DNA of 64,000 bases from Ipomoea triloba. Its lineage: Eukaryota > Streptophyta > Magnoliopsida > Solanales > Convolvulaceae. The DNA lies in the NCBI RefSeq assembly GCF_003576645.1, contig NC_044918.1, positions 22,004,452 through 22,068,451 on the forward strand, given 5' to 3'. The position numbers and the translations under genes were made by a program. Of the stretch, positions 34,914 to 45,503 are shown piece after piece. The notes beneath the pieces were generated by a model. That model had not been told where the DNA came from. It was given only the letters and a program-made list of their open reading frames with translations, and did no database searches. Position 1 is the stretch's first letter, and each line of letters begins with the position of its first letter.

Positions 34914-36952
34914 TAAAAGTTTAGGTGATTTAGCTTAACTAATTTTAAGTCCACCGAACTCCACTCCTAGAGCTATTGTAAAAATAAATCATGAATCACA
35001 TAATTAACTCACCAATAAAATTTTAATCTTTATCTGCACATACACAAATAATTGAATCCAAAACTTCAAATTATTTGAAATATTATTCCATTTCCTCCGT
35101 CCAGTTGTTAGTCAGGGATAAAACAAATGGCACGCCTTTCGTTGTAAAATTTAAATATTTAAAAATTATATTACAATATTATTAAACAAAAAAAATTAAA
35201 TGTAAAAATCATAAGGAAACTTAAAAAAAATAAGTAAAGAATAAAGGGTTGATTTGACCCAAAAATAGTAAATAATATTTTTTTTTTATTAGAGAGTCAT
35301 ATTTATGTGAGACCGTCTCATGAATCTTAATCTGTAAAACGAGTCGAATCTAGAATAGTTGTTTGTTACTTATAATAGAAATCATAATATTTATTATAGA
35401 AAATTTAATACAAATTTAAAATCAATAAATTGTTACTACTATATGTGAAATTGTGAACTAGTATTCAGATTAAAATGATTGTTACTAATGATAAATATTG
35501 TAATACTTATAATTAAAATGATGAAACTTATAATGTGTAATTCTAATGTAAATATTGTACGAAGTAATACTACTTAATTATATGGAAAATGTTATTTAGG
35601 AAAGAAATCATAATACTCCTATTTATTATAGAATATTTAATACCAATTTGAATTAAAAATAAATCGTTATTTATGAATTATGATAGATATTGTAATACTT
35701 AGATGTGGAATTATGATACTCTTTAGGGTAAACCTTATTATTATTACTAATGATAAATATTGTAGTAATACTTATAATTGAAATTATAATACTTACATAC
35801 TCGGTTGTTTACAACCTGTACTTCTCTCGAACAAGAATCCGTGAGAATGTCAGATTGTATTACACAAGCTTTTGACCTTTTTAAATTTGTATACTTTTAA
35901 ATGGAGACGAATTAAGATTTACATTGAAAATTGAAAAAATAAAAAATAAATTATGAAGAATAAAAATGTTAATACTATTTATAAGCTCCCTGAAGGAACA
36001 TAGCTTCATAGTTATGAAACAGTCTGCGATTCAAGTTTTCTATAGCATAGTTAGAAAAGTTGTTTCTATGTCTGACGGTAAGGAATGGTTTACCATTTCA
36101 TTGATAAACATTTTATGTTATGAATTAATGGAATAATTAAGTTTACCTTAAAAAAAATGTTAATACTATTTTAAAAAAAAAAAAAAAAAAAAGGGTGGAT
36201 CAAAGTTCACCTTTTTCTGCAGAGCACTCGAGTTGCTGTGAATTGGTGGTGTTCTCCAGCCAGCAATACCCGTCTCCTCCGACTGCTCCACACTGTTTAC
36301 AGCTAGGCGCTTTCCAATTCAGCTCAATACTACCACCAGGTTGTAGCCAAGAATCCACTGCCAAAGCGCTAAACATTTTAGTGCAAGAAACTAGCAGCGG
36401 GAGAATATCGGAGATTTGGTCGTGAGAGGCCACAGCATACACATGGTGGCCGGGTTTGTTGAGACATGAGACCGGCATCATAAGCCGATGAGTCCTGCTG
36501 GAGGAGCAACTGAAAAAGCTTATCTCAAGGCTGCTGCTGCCTTCTGGCAGGCCAAAAGGAGATGATAATGGATCTAATATAGAAAGCAGCGCTGGGTGGC
36601 ACCCATCAACCTTAGATATTTCCATCGTCTCAGATTCGTAATCGATTTTCTTGATGATCAAATTCACTGATGAGGGAGACAGGAGAATTGGAAGGTTGGT
36701 TTGGTTGATTGATGGGTTTACTGGGAATGGGAGTTTCATTGCAGTTTCGCCGGTTTTAGTGCATGAAAGCTCAAACCCATTGTAACCGCACTCATCGGGC
36801 TGTTTGCCTATCAATCTAAACGGGAACAGAACGTCTGGGCCGCCCTTCTGATCGCATCTTTTTGGCTCGCAATCTTCGTGCTCGTGTCCATAACAAACGG
36901 TGGTGGCAAAGATCACAAGGAGAAGGTAGTTTATCAAGTACGAGGTGGTCAT
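29140..36952 (-). CDS. LRK10L-type receptor-like kinase with three micro-exons
   Basis: A five-exon model closes in frame: 36211-36952, 32209-32229, 31110-31130, 30998-31018 and 29140-30296, giving 653 residues. A signal peptide (about 1-22) precedes a GUB_WAK-like domain ([25 protein letters not shown]). The membrane span is about 270-290 ([16 protein letters not shown]). The kinase shows [47 protein letters not shown] and [11 protein letters not shown]. The catalytic loop has HFD instead of HRD, so it is a non-RD kinase, common in immune receptors. All introns are phase 1. Intron 1 is about 4 kb and holds a retroelement remnant. It shares a 1.1-kb intergenic region head-to-head with the next kinase gene. 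The ligand is unknown; a role in defence is inferred from the family. Confidence 0.85.
30998..32229 (-). other. Three tandem 21-nt micro-exons of the kinase gene
   Basis: Micro-exons at 32209-32229, 31110-31130 and 30998-31018 each have 21 nt, phase 1 at both sides, an acceptor in the context GGACAATGCAG or GGACAATAATGCAG, and donors GTAAGT, GTAACC and GTAAGC. Joined between the flanking exons they read [15 protein letters not shown] and IPHLWQG. The shared acceptor context and pattern (I-x-x-I/L-W/R) suggest duplication of one micro-exon. They extend the linker just before the membrane span. Confidence 0.7.
32830..33290 (-). pseudogene. RNase H-like (RVT_3) remnant of a retroelement
   Basis: Minus-strand text in one frame reads [20 protein letters not shown], then [19 protein letters not shown], two stops, then [14 protein letters not shown] and [19 protein letters not shown]. 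The order (SFG..., EA.A...A...W, D.......L, R..N..AH.LA) fits the RNase H-type domain of plant non-LTR retrotransposons and their domesticated relatives. Two in-frame stops near 33060-33096 mark it as dead. It sits in intron 1 of the minus-strand kinase gene. Confidence 0.7.
33291..36210. other. Remainder of kinase intron 1, repeat-rich
   Basis: AT-rich DNA with an (ATT)n tract at about 34876-34911, half of a Stowaway-like sequence near 35090-35290 (CCTCCGTCC at its left) and words GTGAGACCGTCTCATGAA near 35310 that belong to a dispersed repeat. No gene or exon recognised. Confidence 0.45.
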
Positions 36953-38066
36953 TTGTGTATGTAGACAAATGAATTATTGATCCAATCAAGTGTATCTGCT
37001 CAATTATTTTGTGATCGAGGAGTCTGTCCTATCTAATCTTATCTGCGCGCGGTTAATTTCCTCATTAATTGCCTCTACGTGCAAGTGGGCGCAAAGCAAG
37101 CACCCAAAAGTAGACTTTTGTTGCTTCTACTAATTCAAAGTCGTCGTCGGTTATGCATGGCTCCACTGCTCTTACGTTGGAGGCCGGGGAAAACAACATT
37201 AGTGGATCAAACTAGTCTATCATAATCATAAAAATCTCATCTGCTCATCAACATCTTGGACCTATGCTCACAAATTATACCATGAACCCAAAATCTACTT
37301 TACATTATGGATCTTGGTTCAAAATAACCACCTTCAAATTATGTCTACAATTTATATATTCTGTACTTACAGGGTTTATGTGCCTATAAATAAATTGGAG
37401 GCGTATAACATGCTAAGAACAAAATATGTTAATTGTCAACACATAATATATTATGCTGTTAGCATATTCTATACATACAATTAACATTTTATGTGTACGT
37501 AGTTAACATGCTATGTGGTTTGAATTTATTTAAAGGCACATTAACTTTAGATACAGCAAATATCAACTGCAAACACAATTTTTAGATCAGGTCCATAATA
37601 CAAAATGAACTATGGTCCATGGTATAATAATTGGGCTATGACTCTCCAGGCTAAAGTTTTGGTCATTGAACTTTCTAGATTGGAGATTAGGCTTCCCAAT
37701 TCAAGTGACTCTTGGGCAGAAATTTTAGGGGTTAATTAGTTAGGCCTGAGCTGAAACCTATTGTATTAAAAAAAAAAAATCTCAAACTACTGCATGCTCA
37801 CAAAGACCTTATGTTCTAGTGACACCGGTGTCCCGGTTTACACTCTCACATGGATAATGGGAGTGGGTTCGCTCTGATCATTAATCAGTATTGGCGTGCC
37901 GAATTGAATGGTGAACGAAGACAGTCAATGGCAAGTCAAGCTGTGGATAATTTAGGAATCCCAACCCATTGCTCTTAAAGCCCAAAAACACTAAGAAACA
38001 CATCAAACAAACAAATTCCACAGATCAAAGAGAGTGATCGAGAAATTGCAGAAGCCATTCAAAACT
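36953..38066. promoter_or_regulatory. Shared head-to-head region between two receptor kinase genes
   Basis: The 1,114 bp lie between the start codons of the minus-strand kinase (36952) and the plus-strand kinase (38067), so both promoters must be here. A repeat is inserted in it: AAATTATACCATGAACCC at about 37265 and GGTCCATGGTATAATAATTG at about 37613 form its inverted ends. No specific factor site was recognised. Confidence 0.4.
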
Positions 38067-41000
38067 ATGAGACTTGTAATAATATTAGCGATTTTGTGCG
38101 CAACAAATTGCCGAGGTCATCAAGAAAACAGAAACTGCTCTGCTTCTTGCGGCAACATTCAAGACATCCATTATCCCTTCCGATTAACCGGTGATCCAAA
38201 CTCCTCCACCTGCGGCCTCTCCACCTACGAACTCGCCTGTCAAAACAACCGCACCATTCTTAACCTCAACTCCCACAAATATTTCGTGCTCTCAATCACT
38301 TACACAAACTTCTCAATGCGAATCCTCGATCCCGGCCTACAAAACACCAAAACACCATTCCCTCTTCACGATCTCAAGCCCCAAGACCTGTCCCGAAGAT
38401 ACCACTTATTGCGGCGGCGATTCAACTCGCCGGCGGCATTCCTCAGCTGCACAAACCCTGCAAACTCTTCCTCGTACCTCAAATCTGAGGTGAAATCTGA
38501 GGATTCATCCTTTTCCTATGTGTTAGTTGGGGAACATGTAGATGTCGGGAAAATTGAGGATTCTTGCAGTATAACCGGCGCTGCTTGGTTCTCCACATCT
38601 GTGTTTCCTTATCAGAGACACCGAGGAAACATGTCTCTTGGGCAAATCCATGACGCACTAGCTTATGGGTTCGAGCTCTCATGGCTTCCCCTCAACTGCA
38701 GTGCAGTGTGCGGGAAAAAGCATTGCAGAATTGAAGACAACAATACAATCGCCTGCGTGGCCTCCCGCCTTGCTTCAAACTCTAATTCCATGCCCTTACT
38801 ACACAAGTGTAAGTAGATTTTTATCTTTCAATTCTATAATATAGTTATAAAAAATTCAAATTAACAAATGCCTAATAATAAAATGATAGAAGATAATGAA
38901 CAAAAAAGCCAACAATAGAAACGGTTCAAATAAAAATGTGCATCTATCTGCGGAGGTGTACGTTATGGCACAAAACTACCATTACATCCGATGATACTTG
39001 AAAAATACATTAAAAATATGTGTGTCTTATGATATATAAAGTTCAAATGAAAGGATATGTACTTTGTAGTATTGAGTTGTGCACTTGTTAGTTCATTTTT
39101 GAATCGGTCCCTATAAGATCGAGATATAAAATTGAGTTCAAAGTGTAACATAATAATACTACCTCCGTCCCAAAATGGTTGTCTGGTTCATTAACGAGGC
39201 TTGACTGAAGTAGTTTTTAATCTAATTTTTTATAATATTAAGTTTAGCATTAATATATAAAATTTATATATTTAGAAACTACATTAAAAATACTATTAAA
39301 CACAAAAAGTTAAATTTAAAAATTATAAAAAAATTACTAAAGAAAATAAGCAAAGAAGAAAGAGTTGGTTTGACCAATGAATAGTAAATAGAACATGTAA
39401 AATGGGACAGATGGAGTAATAAGTTAGGGAATTTTTTCTATGGATGATGATCCGCACAATTGTCTAAATCATGAGTAAAATGTACATTTTTAATATAATA
39501 ACAGTGCGTTTGGTTGGGAGGAGGGAATTAGGAAAGAAAAGATTTGGTAATTTTGAAGAAAAAGGATAAAGTGAGAATTTAAATTACATTGTTTGGTAAA
39601 CATGAATATAATGATTGAGAATTGAAAGGGAAGAAGTGAATAAAAACTAAAATGCCTTTATAAAAATGGTACAATAGTCATTTACCATGGAATTACAATT
39701 CCACAAATGGTGAAATTGCAATTCCATGGTCGGAGGGAATTTCCCTCCAACCAAACCATGGAGTTTGGTACGTATATTATTTATGTATTGAATGCACATT
39801 ATTTGATATTATACAAAATAATGTACCTTCAGTACACAAATAATGTATTTTTAATATATTAAAATGTGTTTTTTATTTTTAATGTGGACCATGGTTTATG
39901 GAATAATGATTGAATAAGTTTTTACTTTTCGTGCATAGCTCAATAGTGAAAGACTAAGTGTGGTTGTGGTGGCCAACAAATGCCCAAATTTGAACCTTAC
40001 AATGGAGAATATACTATGAAGCAAGCACTCATATCACAATGATGCACATCTCGCCATTTATCTTCTCTTACAATCTTCCCTAACCGTCCTTAGATTTAGG
40101 GTTCAAACTAATGATTGAATAAGTTACATCCCTTTTTATGGATCATAAAATTGAGTTTAAATCCCCACAAGTTTGAGGTCATTTACAAACAAAATTGAAC
40201 CCAAAAGTTGCTGTACTAAATTTGTTTGGTTGGACTTGCAGGTGAAATTTTTGGTTCATTTCTCGTCGTGTTGGTCATTCTTGCCACATTTGGTATTTAT
40301 TTCTTGAACAAAAAGAGAAAGGAGCAGTTGAAGATTGAAAGGTTTTTGGATGATTACAAAGCTCTCAAACCAGCAAGGTATTTGTATGCAGATATCAAGA
40401 AAATCACGAACAAATTTAGTGAAAAATTAGGCGAGGGAACCTATGGAACCGTGTACAAAGGGAAGCTTTCACATGATGTTTTTGTTGCCGTTAAGGTCCT
40501 CAATAATTCCAAAGGAGACGGGGAAGAGTTCATCAATGAAGTGAGCACAATTGGAAGCACGCACCATGTCAATGTGGTTAGATTGGTTGGCTATTGTGCT
40601 GATGGGTTTCATCGAGCTCTTATTTATGAATATTTAGTGAACGATTCTCTTGAAAAGTTTATATGTTCTCCAAACGAGAAAAATTTCATTGGTTGGGAGA
40701 AACTGCGACAGATTGCTCTAGGCATAGCCAAAGGAATTGAGTATCTTCACCAAGGATGTGACCAAAGGATCCTCCATTTCGACATTAAACCTACTAACAT
40801 ATTGTTGGATCAAAACCTCAATCCAAAAATCTCAGATTTTGGTCAAGCAAAATTATGCTCCAAGGAAAAGAGCATTGTCTCTATGACCAATGCGAGAGGG
40901 ACCATGGGTTATATTGCACCAGAAGTCTTCTCCCGAAACTTTGGAAACGTCTCATATAAATCAGATGTTTATAGTTTTGGAATGCTTTTGCTAGAAATGG

Positions 41001-41362
41001 TCGGAGGAAGAAATAAGAGCGACGTCGAGGTTGGATCATCTGAAATGACTGGCCAAGACTATTTCCCGGAATGGATTCACAACATCATGAATAAGGGAGA
41101 AGAAGAAATAGAGATTGAGATAGAGAAAGAGGGTAGTGATTCTAAGATTGCAAGGAAGCTAACAATTGTAGGACTTTGGTGCATCCAGTGGTACCCAGTG
41201 GACAGGCCTTCAATAAAAGTTGTGATTCAGATGATTGAAGCTGAGGAGCCTCCCTCCGTGCCACCAAATCCCTTTGGTTCCACTCATCCATCCTGTGCTA
41301 GAGCAAGTAAGCCTGGGAAAATGTTTACCAGTGGACTAGAAATTATAACTGAGTCTGAATGA
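38067..41362 (+). CDS. LRK10L-type receptor-like kinase, second gene
   Basis: Two exons, 38067-38808 and 40242-41362, joined in phase 1, encode 620 residues. The ATG at 38067 starts a hydrophobic signal (MRLVIILAILCATNCRG); upstream codons would need GTG. The ectodomain has GUB_WAK cysteines (CSASCG, YPFRLTG, CGLSTYELAC) and an end LNCSAVCGKKHC. The membrane span is FGSFLVVLVILATFGIYF. Kinase motifs are GEGTYGTVYKG, AVKVL, HFDIKPTNILLDQ, SDFGQAKL, GTMGYIAPEVF and RPSIKVVIQMIE. It is non-RD like its neighbours. The 1.4-kb intron holds a Stowaway MITE and a second MITE. The exon 1 length of 742 nt equals that of the minus-strand gene. Confidence 0.87.
39159..39416. mobile_element. Stowaway-type MITE in a kinase intron
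   Basis: The ends CTACCTCCGTCCCAAAAT and AATGGGACAGATGGAG are imperfect inverted repeats of the Stowaway (Tc1/mariner) type. TA stands on both sides. It is about 258 bp, AT-rich and non-coding. Confidence 0.8.
39504..39759. mobile_element. Second MITE in the same intron
   Basis: GTGCGTTTGGTTGGGAGG at left and CCCTCCAACCAAACCATG at right form inverted ends around about 255 bp. The type resembles the element at 24539-25056. The ends are approximate, and no target duplication was fixed. Confidence 0.6.
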
Positions 41363-42320
41363 TGACTCTTTCATTGTATAATATTGTGTATACTATTATG
41401 TAGTGTTTACCAGTGGACTCTTTCTTTGACCCAGTATAACCATGTATTTTTTAATTATTTTAATAGTGTTGGTTTTTGATAAGTGCAAAAGACGCCACCT
41501 TTATAAGGTCGTTCTCGGATCATATTGTGCACAATTGATGGCTTTTATGTTTGATTTGAGCCTTAATTGCGTTAGAATGCTTGTTATTGCCATCGGACCC
41601 GTTCCACGCCTTGTTAATTGTTTTGTAGGTAAAATGATATACAAAAAGGTGGAAAACGGCATGGATTTCGAAGATAGGTTCACGGGCCGAAGTTGGAGCA
41701 AAAATAGGCCCTGGACGCGCGTCCATACCTGCGTCCAGTAATATGCCCGTAGAAGTTTCGCACAGCAGAGCAGAAGCCTGATGGATGCGGGGTGGACGCG
41801 GGCGTCCATCAGAACGCTTGCAGAAGTTGAAGTCTGGACGCATTTATCGCCGTGGACGCGCGTCCACCATGGCGTCCATCGCGAAGTTGGGCGATTTTCG
41901 CAATGTTTAAAAGGGGAATTGAGCTAATTTTTCGGGGGATCTCTCAATTCATCCACCATTCCACACCCTAGACTTTCTCTCTCTAGGATTAACCTAGAGA
42001 GAACTCTCCCAATTCACTCCACATTGCAATTCTTACGTTTAGATTAGAATTAGAGAAGAATTCCATTGTTGCAAGATTGAGATCAACATTCAAGTTCAAG
42101 TTCAAAGTTTAATTTCAAGCTAAGTCTTCATTTTAACTTCTTGTCATTACTTTTGCCTTTTGCTATTTCAATTCCAAGTATGATTAGATAGATCTTTGTG
42201 GATTTGGATTGAGCAATGTTGTATGGATATTCTTGAGCTTTGAATTGATCAATTAGGTTTTGCAATTGCTTGATTATGAGTTTGATTGTGTGAGTGGTGA
42301 TCCACTTTGACTCTTGTTGA

Positions 42321-43264
42321 TGCGTACACGGATTGCTTCCCGCAATAAGTGCACACTCAAGGAATCACTCAAGAACCTTTCGTGTCCAAAAGAGGATCTT
42401 ACCTTGTAGACTCTTGGATTTTGAGATCCCAACTCTACAAATGCCTCACCAAACTAACAAATAATACTCTCAACCCTTAGATTATTAAGCAAGGCTAAGA
42501 ATTAGAGTATTAGGAATCTAGCACTAGAATTAAGATACAAAAATAAAATTAGCTATATAATATGAGTAATAGTATTCTTTTTGGGTTTTTGGATATGTGT
42601 GTGAATATAAAGAACAAGATAAAGGGATAAACTAGCTTCTCACTAGCCTACCAAGATTGAATGCTTCTCACAAACAACCTAAACTTCAATGCACTTCTCA
42701 TGCAAAGAAAAGAGAGAAATTTCACTCAAATTGAATTCTTACAAGGTGTGTCTCAAACCATTGGGTTTATGGGGTATTTATAGGGGAAAATAAGGTATTA
42801 AATATTCTAGGTCACTAATCCCACCCAAAATAAAAAATTACAACTTTGTAAAAGTAATTCCCACCCAAAATTAAAAATACAAAATAATTCCCCACCCAAA
42901 ATTAAAATACAAAATAATTTCCCACCCAAAATTAAAAATACAACATTTTGCAAAAGTAATTTCCACCCAAAAATAAAAAATACAATTCTTGCAAAGTAGT
43001 TTCTCACCTAAAAAAAAATACACCTTGCAAATAATTTCACACTGGGAAATTTGATCTGATACTGAAGTCTGAATTGTCTTCAAAAGTTTTTATGTGAAGA
43101 CAATTGAATAGAATTATTTTTCCAGATTGATCTTCTTCTTCACAAAAAGATGTTGGACTCCAATCTGTTTGCACAAAAGTGTTAAAAGCCTCTTGAATCT
43201 TCCTTGACTTAGATCTTGTTATCGGGCCACTCGAGACTTTTAATGGATCATTTATTTGTTGCAT
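42321..43264 (-). mobile_element. Truncated gypsy element: polyprotein end plus 3' LTR
   Basis: On the minus strand 43037-43264 reads QQINDPLKVSSGPITRSKSR then KIQEAFNTFVQTDW, the form of the extreme C-terminus of plant Ty3/gypsy polyproteins (GPITR.(R/K)(A/S)..). An LTR-like region follows, probably from TGTGAAATTATTTGC near 43043 to ACGCATCA at 42321, with a promoter-like CCCTATAAATACCCC near 42780. The rest of the element is missing. Confidence 0.65.
42825..43035. repeat. Minisatellite of about 40-45 bp in the nested LTR
   Basis: Five imperfect units of the type CCCACCCAAAATTAAAAATA plus CAAAATAATTTC or TTTGCAAAAGTAATTT stand in tandem. They lie in what would be the U3 part of the nested LTR. 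Confidence 0.75.
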
Positions 43265-43840
43265 TCCGGTCTCATCACTTGTGTAGGGGTGATCAACCTA
43301 TATGAGAGGTGTTTGGAGAAGGAGTCTCATCTACGAGAGTAGAGTTACTCCTTAGCCTAGCCTAGCACATTTCCCTCTCACCTTTGAGAAAAGGGAGAGT
43401 GGAAAACAAGAGGCACATAACGTGTTTGACAAAATGTCTCTTCTAGCCTAGTGATCATGAGGATGACATTACGGTCTAAGAAGTGAATCCATTGACCACG
43501 AGAGTGGCGGTGGTGTTGGTGACCTTGTCTCATTTTCGTTATCTAAGTGTTGCTAGCCTAATATCTTAGGAAATCAAGGATACCTATATGAGTTGCAAGA
43601 TCCAAATCCTCCTTTCCAATTGATTGTTTCCAACGTTTTGTTCCTTATTTTCATTATGTTTAATGAACATTTCTCACTATGTTTGGGTTAGCTTTTAAAC
43701 ATTAAACACTCTTGTGCTTAATCCCCTTACCGCTCGAATTCCCTCCTTGCCATCCTTTGAGAACGATACTCGGGAACTTCTTCCCGTTTTAACACCTACT
43801 CCTTTCCATCCACCACGAAAACTACATTCATCAGTTTTAC

Positions 43841-44309
43841 TGTTGTGAGATAACAGTTCGGCTAGCCAACACTACCGTCCGTAAAACTTGAGAGAAAGTA
43901 ATAATGTAAAAACACAAGAATAATTGGGTAGAGTGATTGCACTTGCATTCAAATCAGAATCCCCCACACTGTGACCCCAAGGTATTTATACAAGACTAAT
44001 AAGGAAATAAGGAATAAATTAACAAATTTAACTTTAAAAAAAGCTACTTAAACTGCTCAAACTGCCATAAATGCTATCAAAATTGGATTACGAAAGAATC
44101 TCACTGAATCTGCCTAGATTCTCTGCGAATCCCTCGTCTTGCCGCGCCTGAGGGCCGCACCTGGTCGGGCGTTGCGACCTGACTGCCTACATCAACGGGG
44201 CTATCTGGACTTTCGTACCCAGTCCACCAACTGAGAAGGGAAGCCAGTCGAGTGGGCTCCAGATAGCGGAAGCTTGGGGTCGAATACCCCATTCGGGAGA
44301 TATCCATCA
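43841..44309. mobile_element. LTR-like sequence related to the 19622-20105 solo LTR
   Basis: It starts TGTTGTGAGATAAC and ends GATATCCATCA, shares GCCAACACTACC near the left end with the solo LTR at 19622, and has a TATA-like GGTATTTATACAAG at about 43981. It lies directly beyond the TSD of the preceding solo LTR. No target duplication is found, so the ends are tentative. Confidence 0.45.
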
Positions 44310-44594
44310 AATAGCATCCTCAAAAGGTAACCATGCAAATCAATAGTTATATGGTGATTGGTGGATCATGATGCATGTAGTAACATGCACCCAAACACAT
44401 TCTTATTTTTTCTTCTCATATATTTTTTTCAACTTAAATTTATTTGTATTTTATTCCTTTTGTACAAATAAAATTAATGTATAAAAATATATTATTAAAA
44501 AGTTCCAATTGAAATCAATGACACCCATACTAATATAATATATTTTTTAAATTTAAAAAAAAAACTAAATCTATAGGTATACGCAAAGTCATTA

Positions 44595-45190
44595 CTTTAG
44601 TTTAATGTTTATGTACAATAATCTTTGTTTTTTATGAACATATAGAAGCAACATTATGAACCTATTATAAACTAGAAAAAAAATACATATCTAGTTTAGT
44701 GTTTATGGGCATTAAAGTTTAAGTTTATAAACATATAAAACAAATATTATGAACATAGTACGAGATGAATGTTGTTAAACATGATGCACTTGTAGTATAA
44801 TGTTTATGTACATTAAATTTTATTTTTATATATGAACCTATAAAAGGAATATTATGAACATATTATAAATTGAATGAAAATACATATGATATACATTTAA
44901 TTTAGTATTTATGGACACTCAGGTTTAGGTTTACAAACATAAATAACAAATATTATAAGCATAGTACATGATGAACGACTGAATGTTATTAAACATGATG
45001 CATCTGTGATCTAATATTTATATAAATTATTTATAAACATATAAAAATAACATTTTGAACCCACTATAAACTGAACAAAAATAAATATAATGTAAATTTA
45101 GTTTAGTGCTTATGAACATTAAGATTTGAATTTATGGACATATAGAACAAATATTACAAATAAAGTACAAAATAATATGTTTTTAAATAT
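44595..45190. repeat. About 200-bp tandem repeat, three units
   Basis: Units begin near 44595, 44791 and 45005 and share TTTATGTACA, GAACATAT, AACAAATATTA and GTTATTAAACATGATGCA words. Each unit has two similar halves. It ends at CCATGCCACGATATAATTTGCC (about 45249), the recurrent repeat-end word. A reverse-oriented relative lies at 48957-49335. Confidence 0.6.
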
Positions 45191-45503
45191 GATACACTAC
45201 TTAGTTTAACATTTAAATTAAAATAACGTCATTTTGAACTAGGATCCACCATGCCACGATATAATTTGCCCAGGCAAATTCACACTTTAAAATTTTCATA
45301 TGATTTTATTATTATTATTTAGGCCTAAAATCTTACACCTAAGCTTTTTGCCTTTGTCAACACGCGTTTTAACGTGTTTTTTTTTTTTTTACTAAAAATC
45401 CACAACAGTTCAGACTTTTGACAAAACCGCAGTTTTTTTAAACATTTCATTTGATAAGGATTCCCTGAAATTCAAGAAAATTTCTGAAGTGCAGAGGTGC
45501 CGC

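Larger units (their letters stand above)
41477..43833. mobile_element. Gypsy-like solo LTR with 5-bp TSD and a nested insertion
   Basis: The stretch starts TGATAAGTGCAAAAGACGCC and ends AAAACTACATTCATCA (TG...CA). GTTTT stands directly on each side (41472-41476 and 43834-43838), a perfect 5-bp target duplication. GC-rich palindromic words such as GGACGCGCGTCC (41712, 41854) and the end text GAACGATACTCGGGAACTTC are typical of Ty3/gypsy LTRs in plants. No internal region is present. A truncated gypsy element is nested at about 42321-43264. A related, older LTR lies at 50300-51680. Confidence 0.75.

Noticed and set aside
36195..36425. Plus-strand frame opposite the kinase ectodomain exon
   Set aside because: It is a shadow of the real minus-strand exon, as are 29965-30189, 38479-38682, 45556-45820 and the many frames opposite GLT1 exons.
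38034..38066. Longer N-terminus for the second kinase
   Set aside because: It needs a GTG start; the ATG at 38067 directly opens a good signal peptide. The same holds for 45489-45503 in the third kinase and 63007-63039 in GLT1 (TTG start).
41442..41843. Frames of about 100 codons on both strands after the second kinase
   Set aside because: They fall in the GC-rich palindromic part of a solo LTR and overlap each other on both strands.
42825..43035. CRISPR-like repeat array
   Set aside because: Units are contiguous and degenerate without unique spacers, in a plant LTR; it is a minisatellite.
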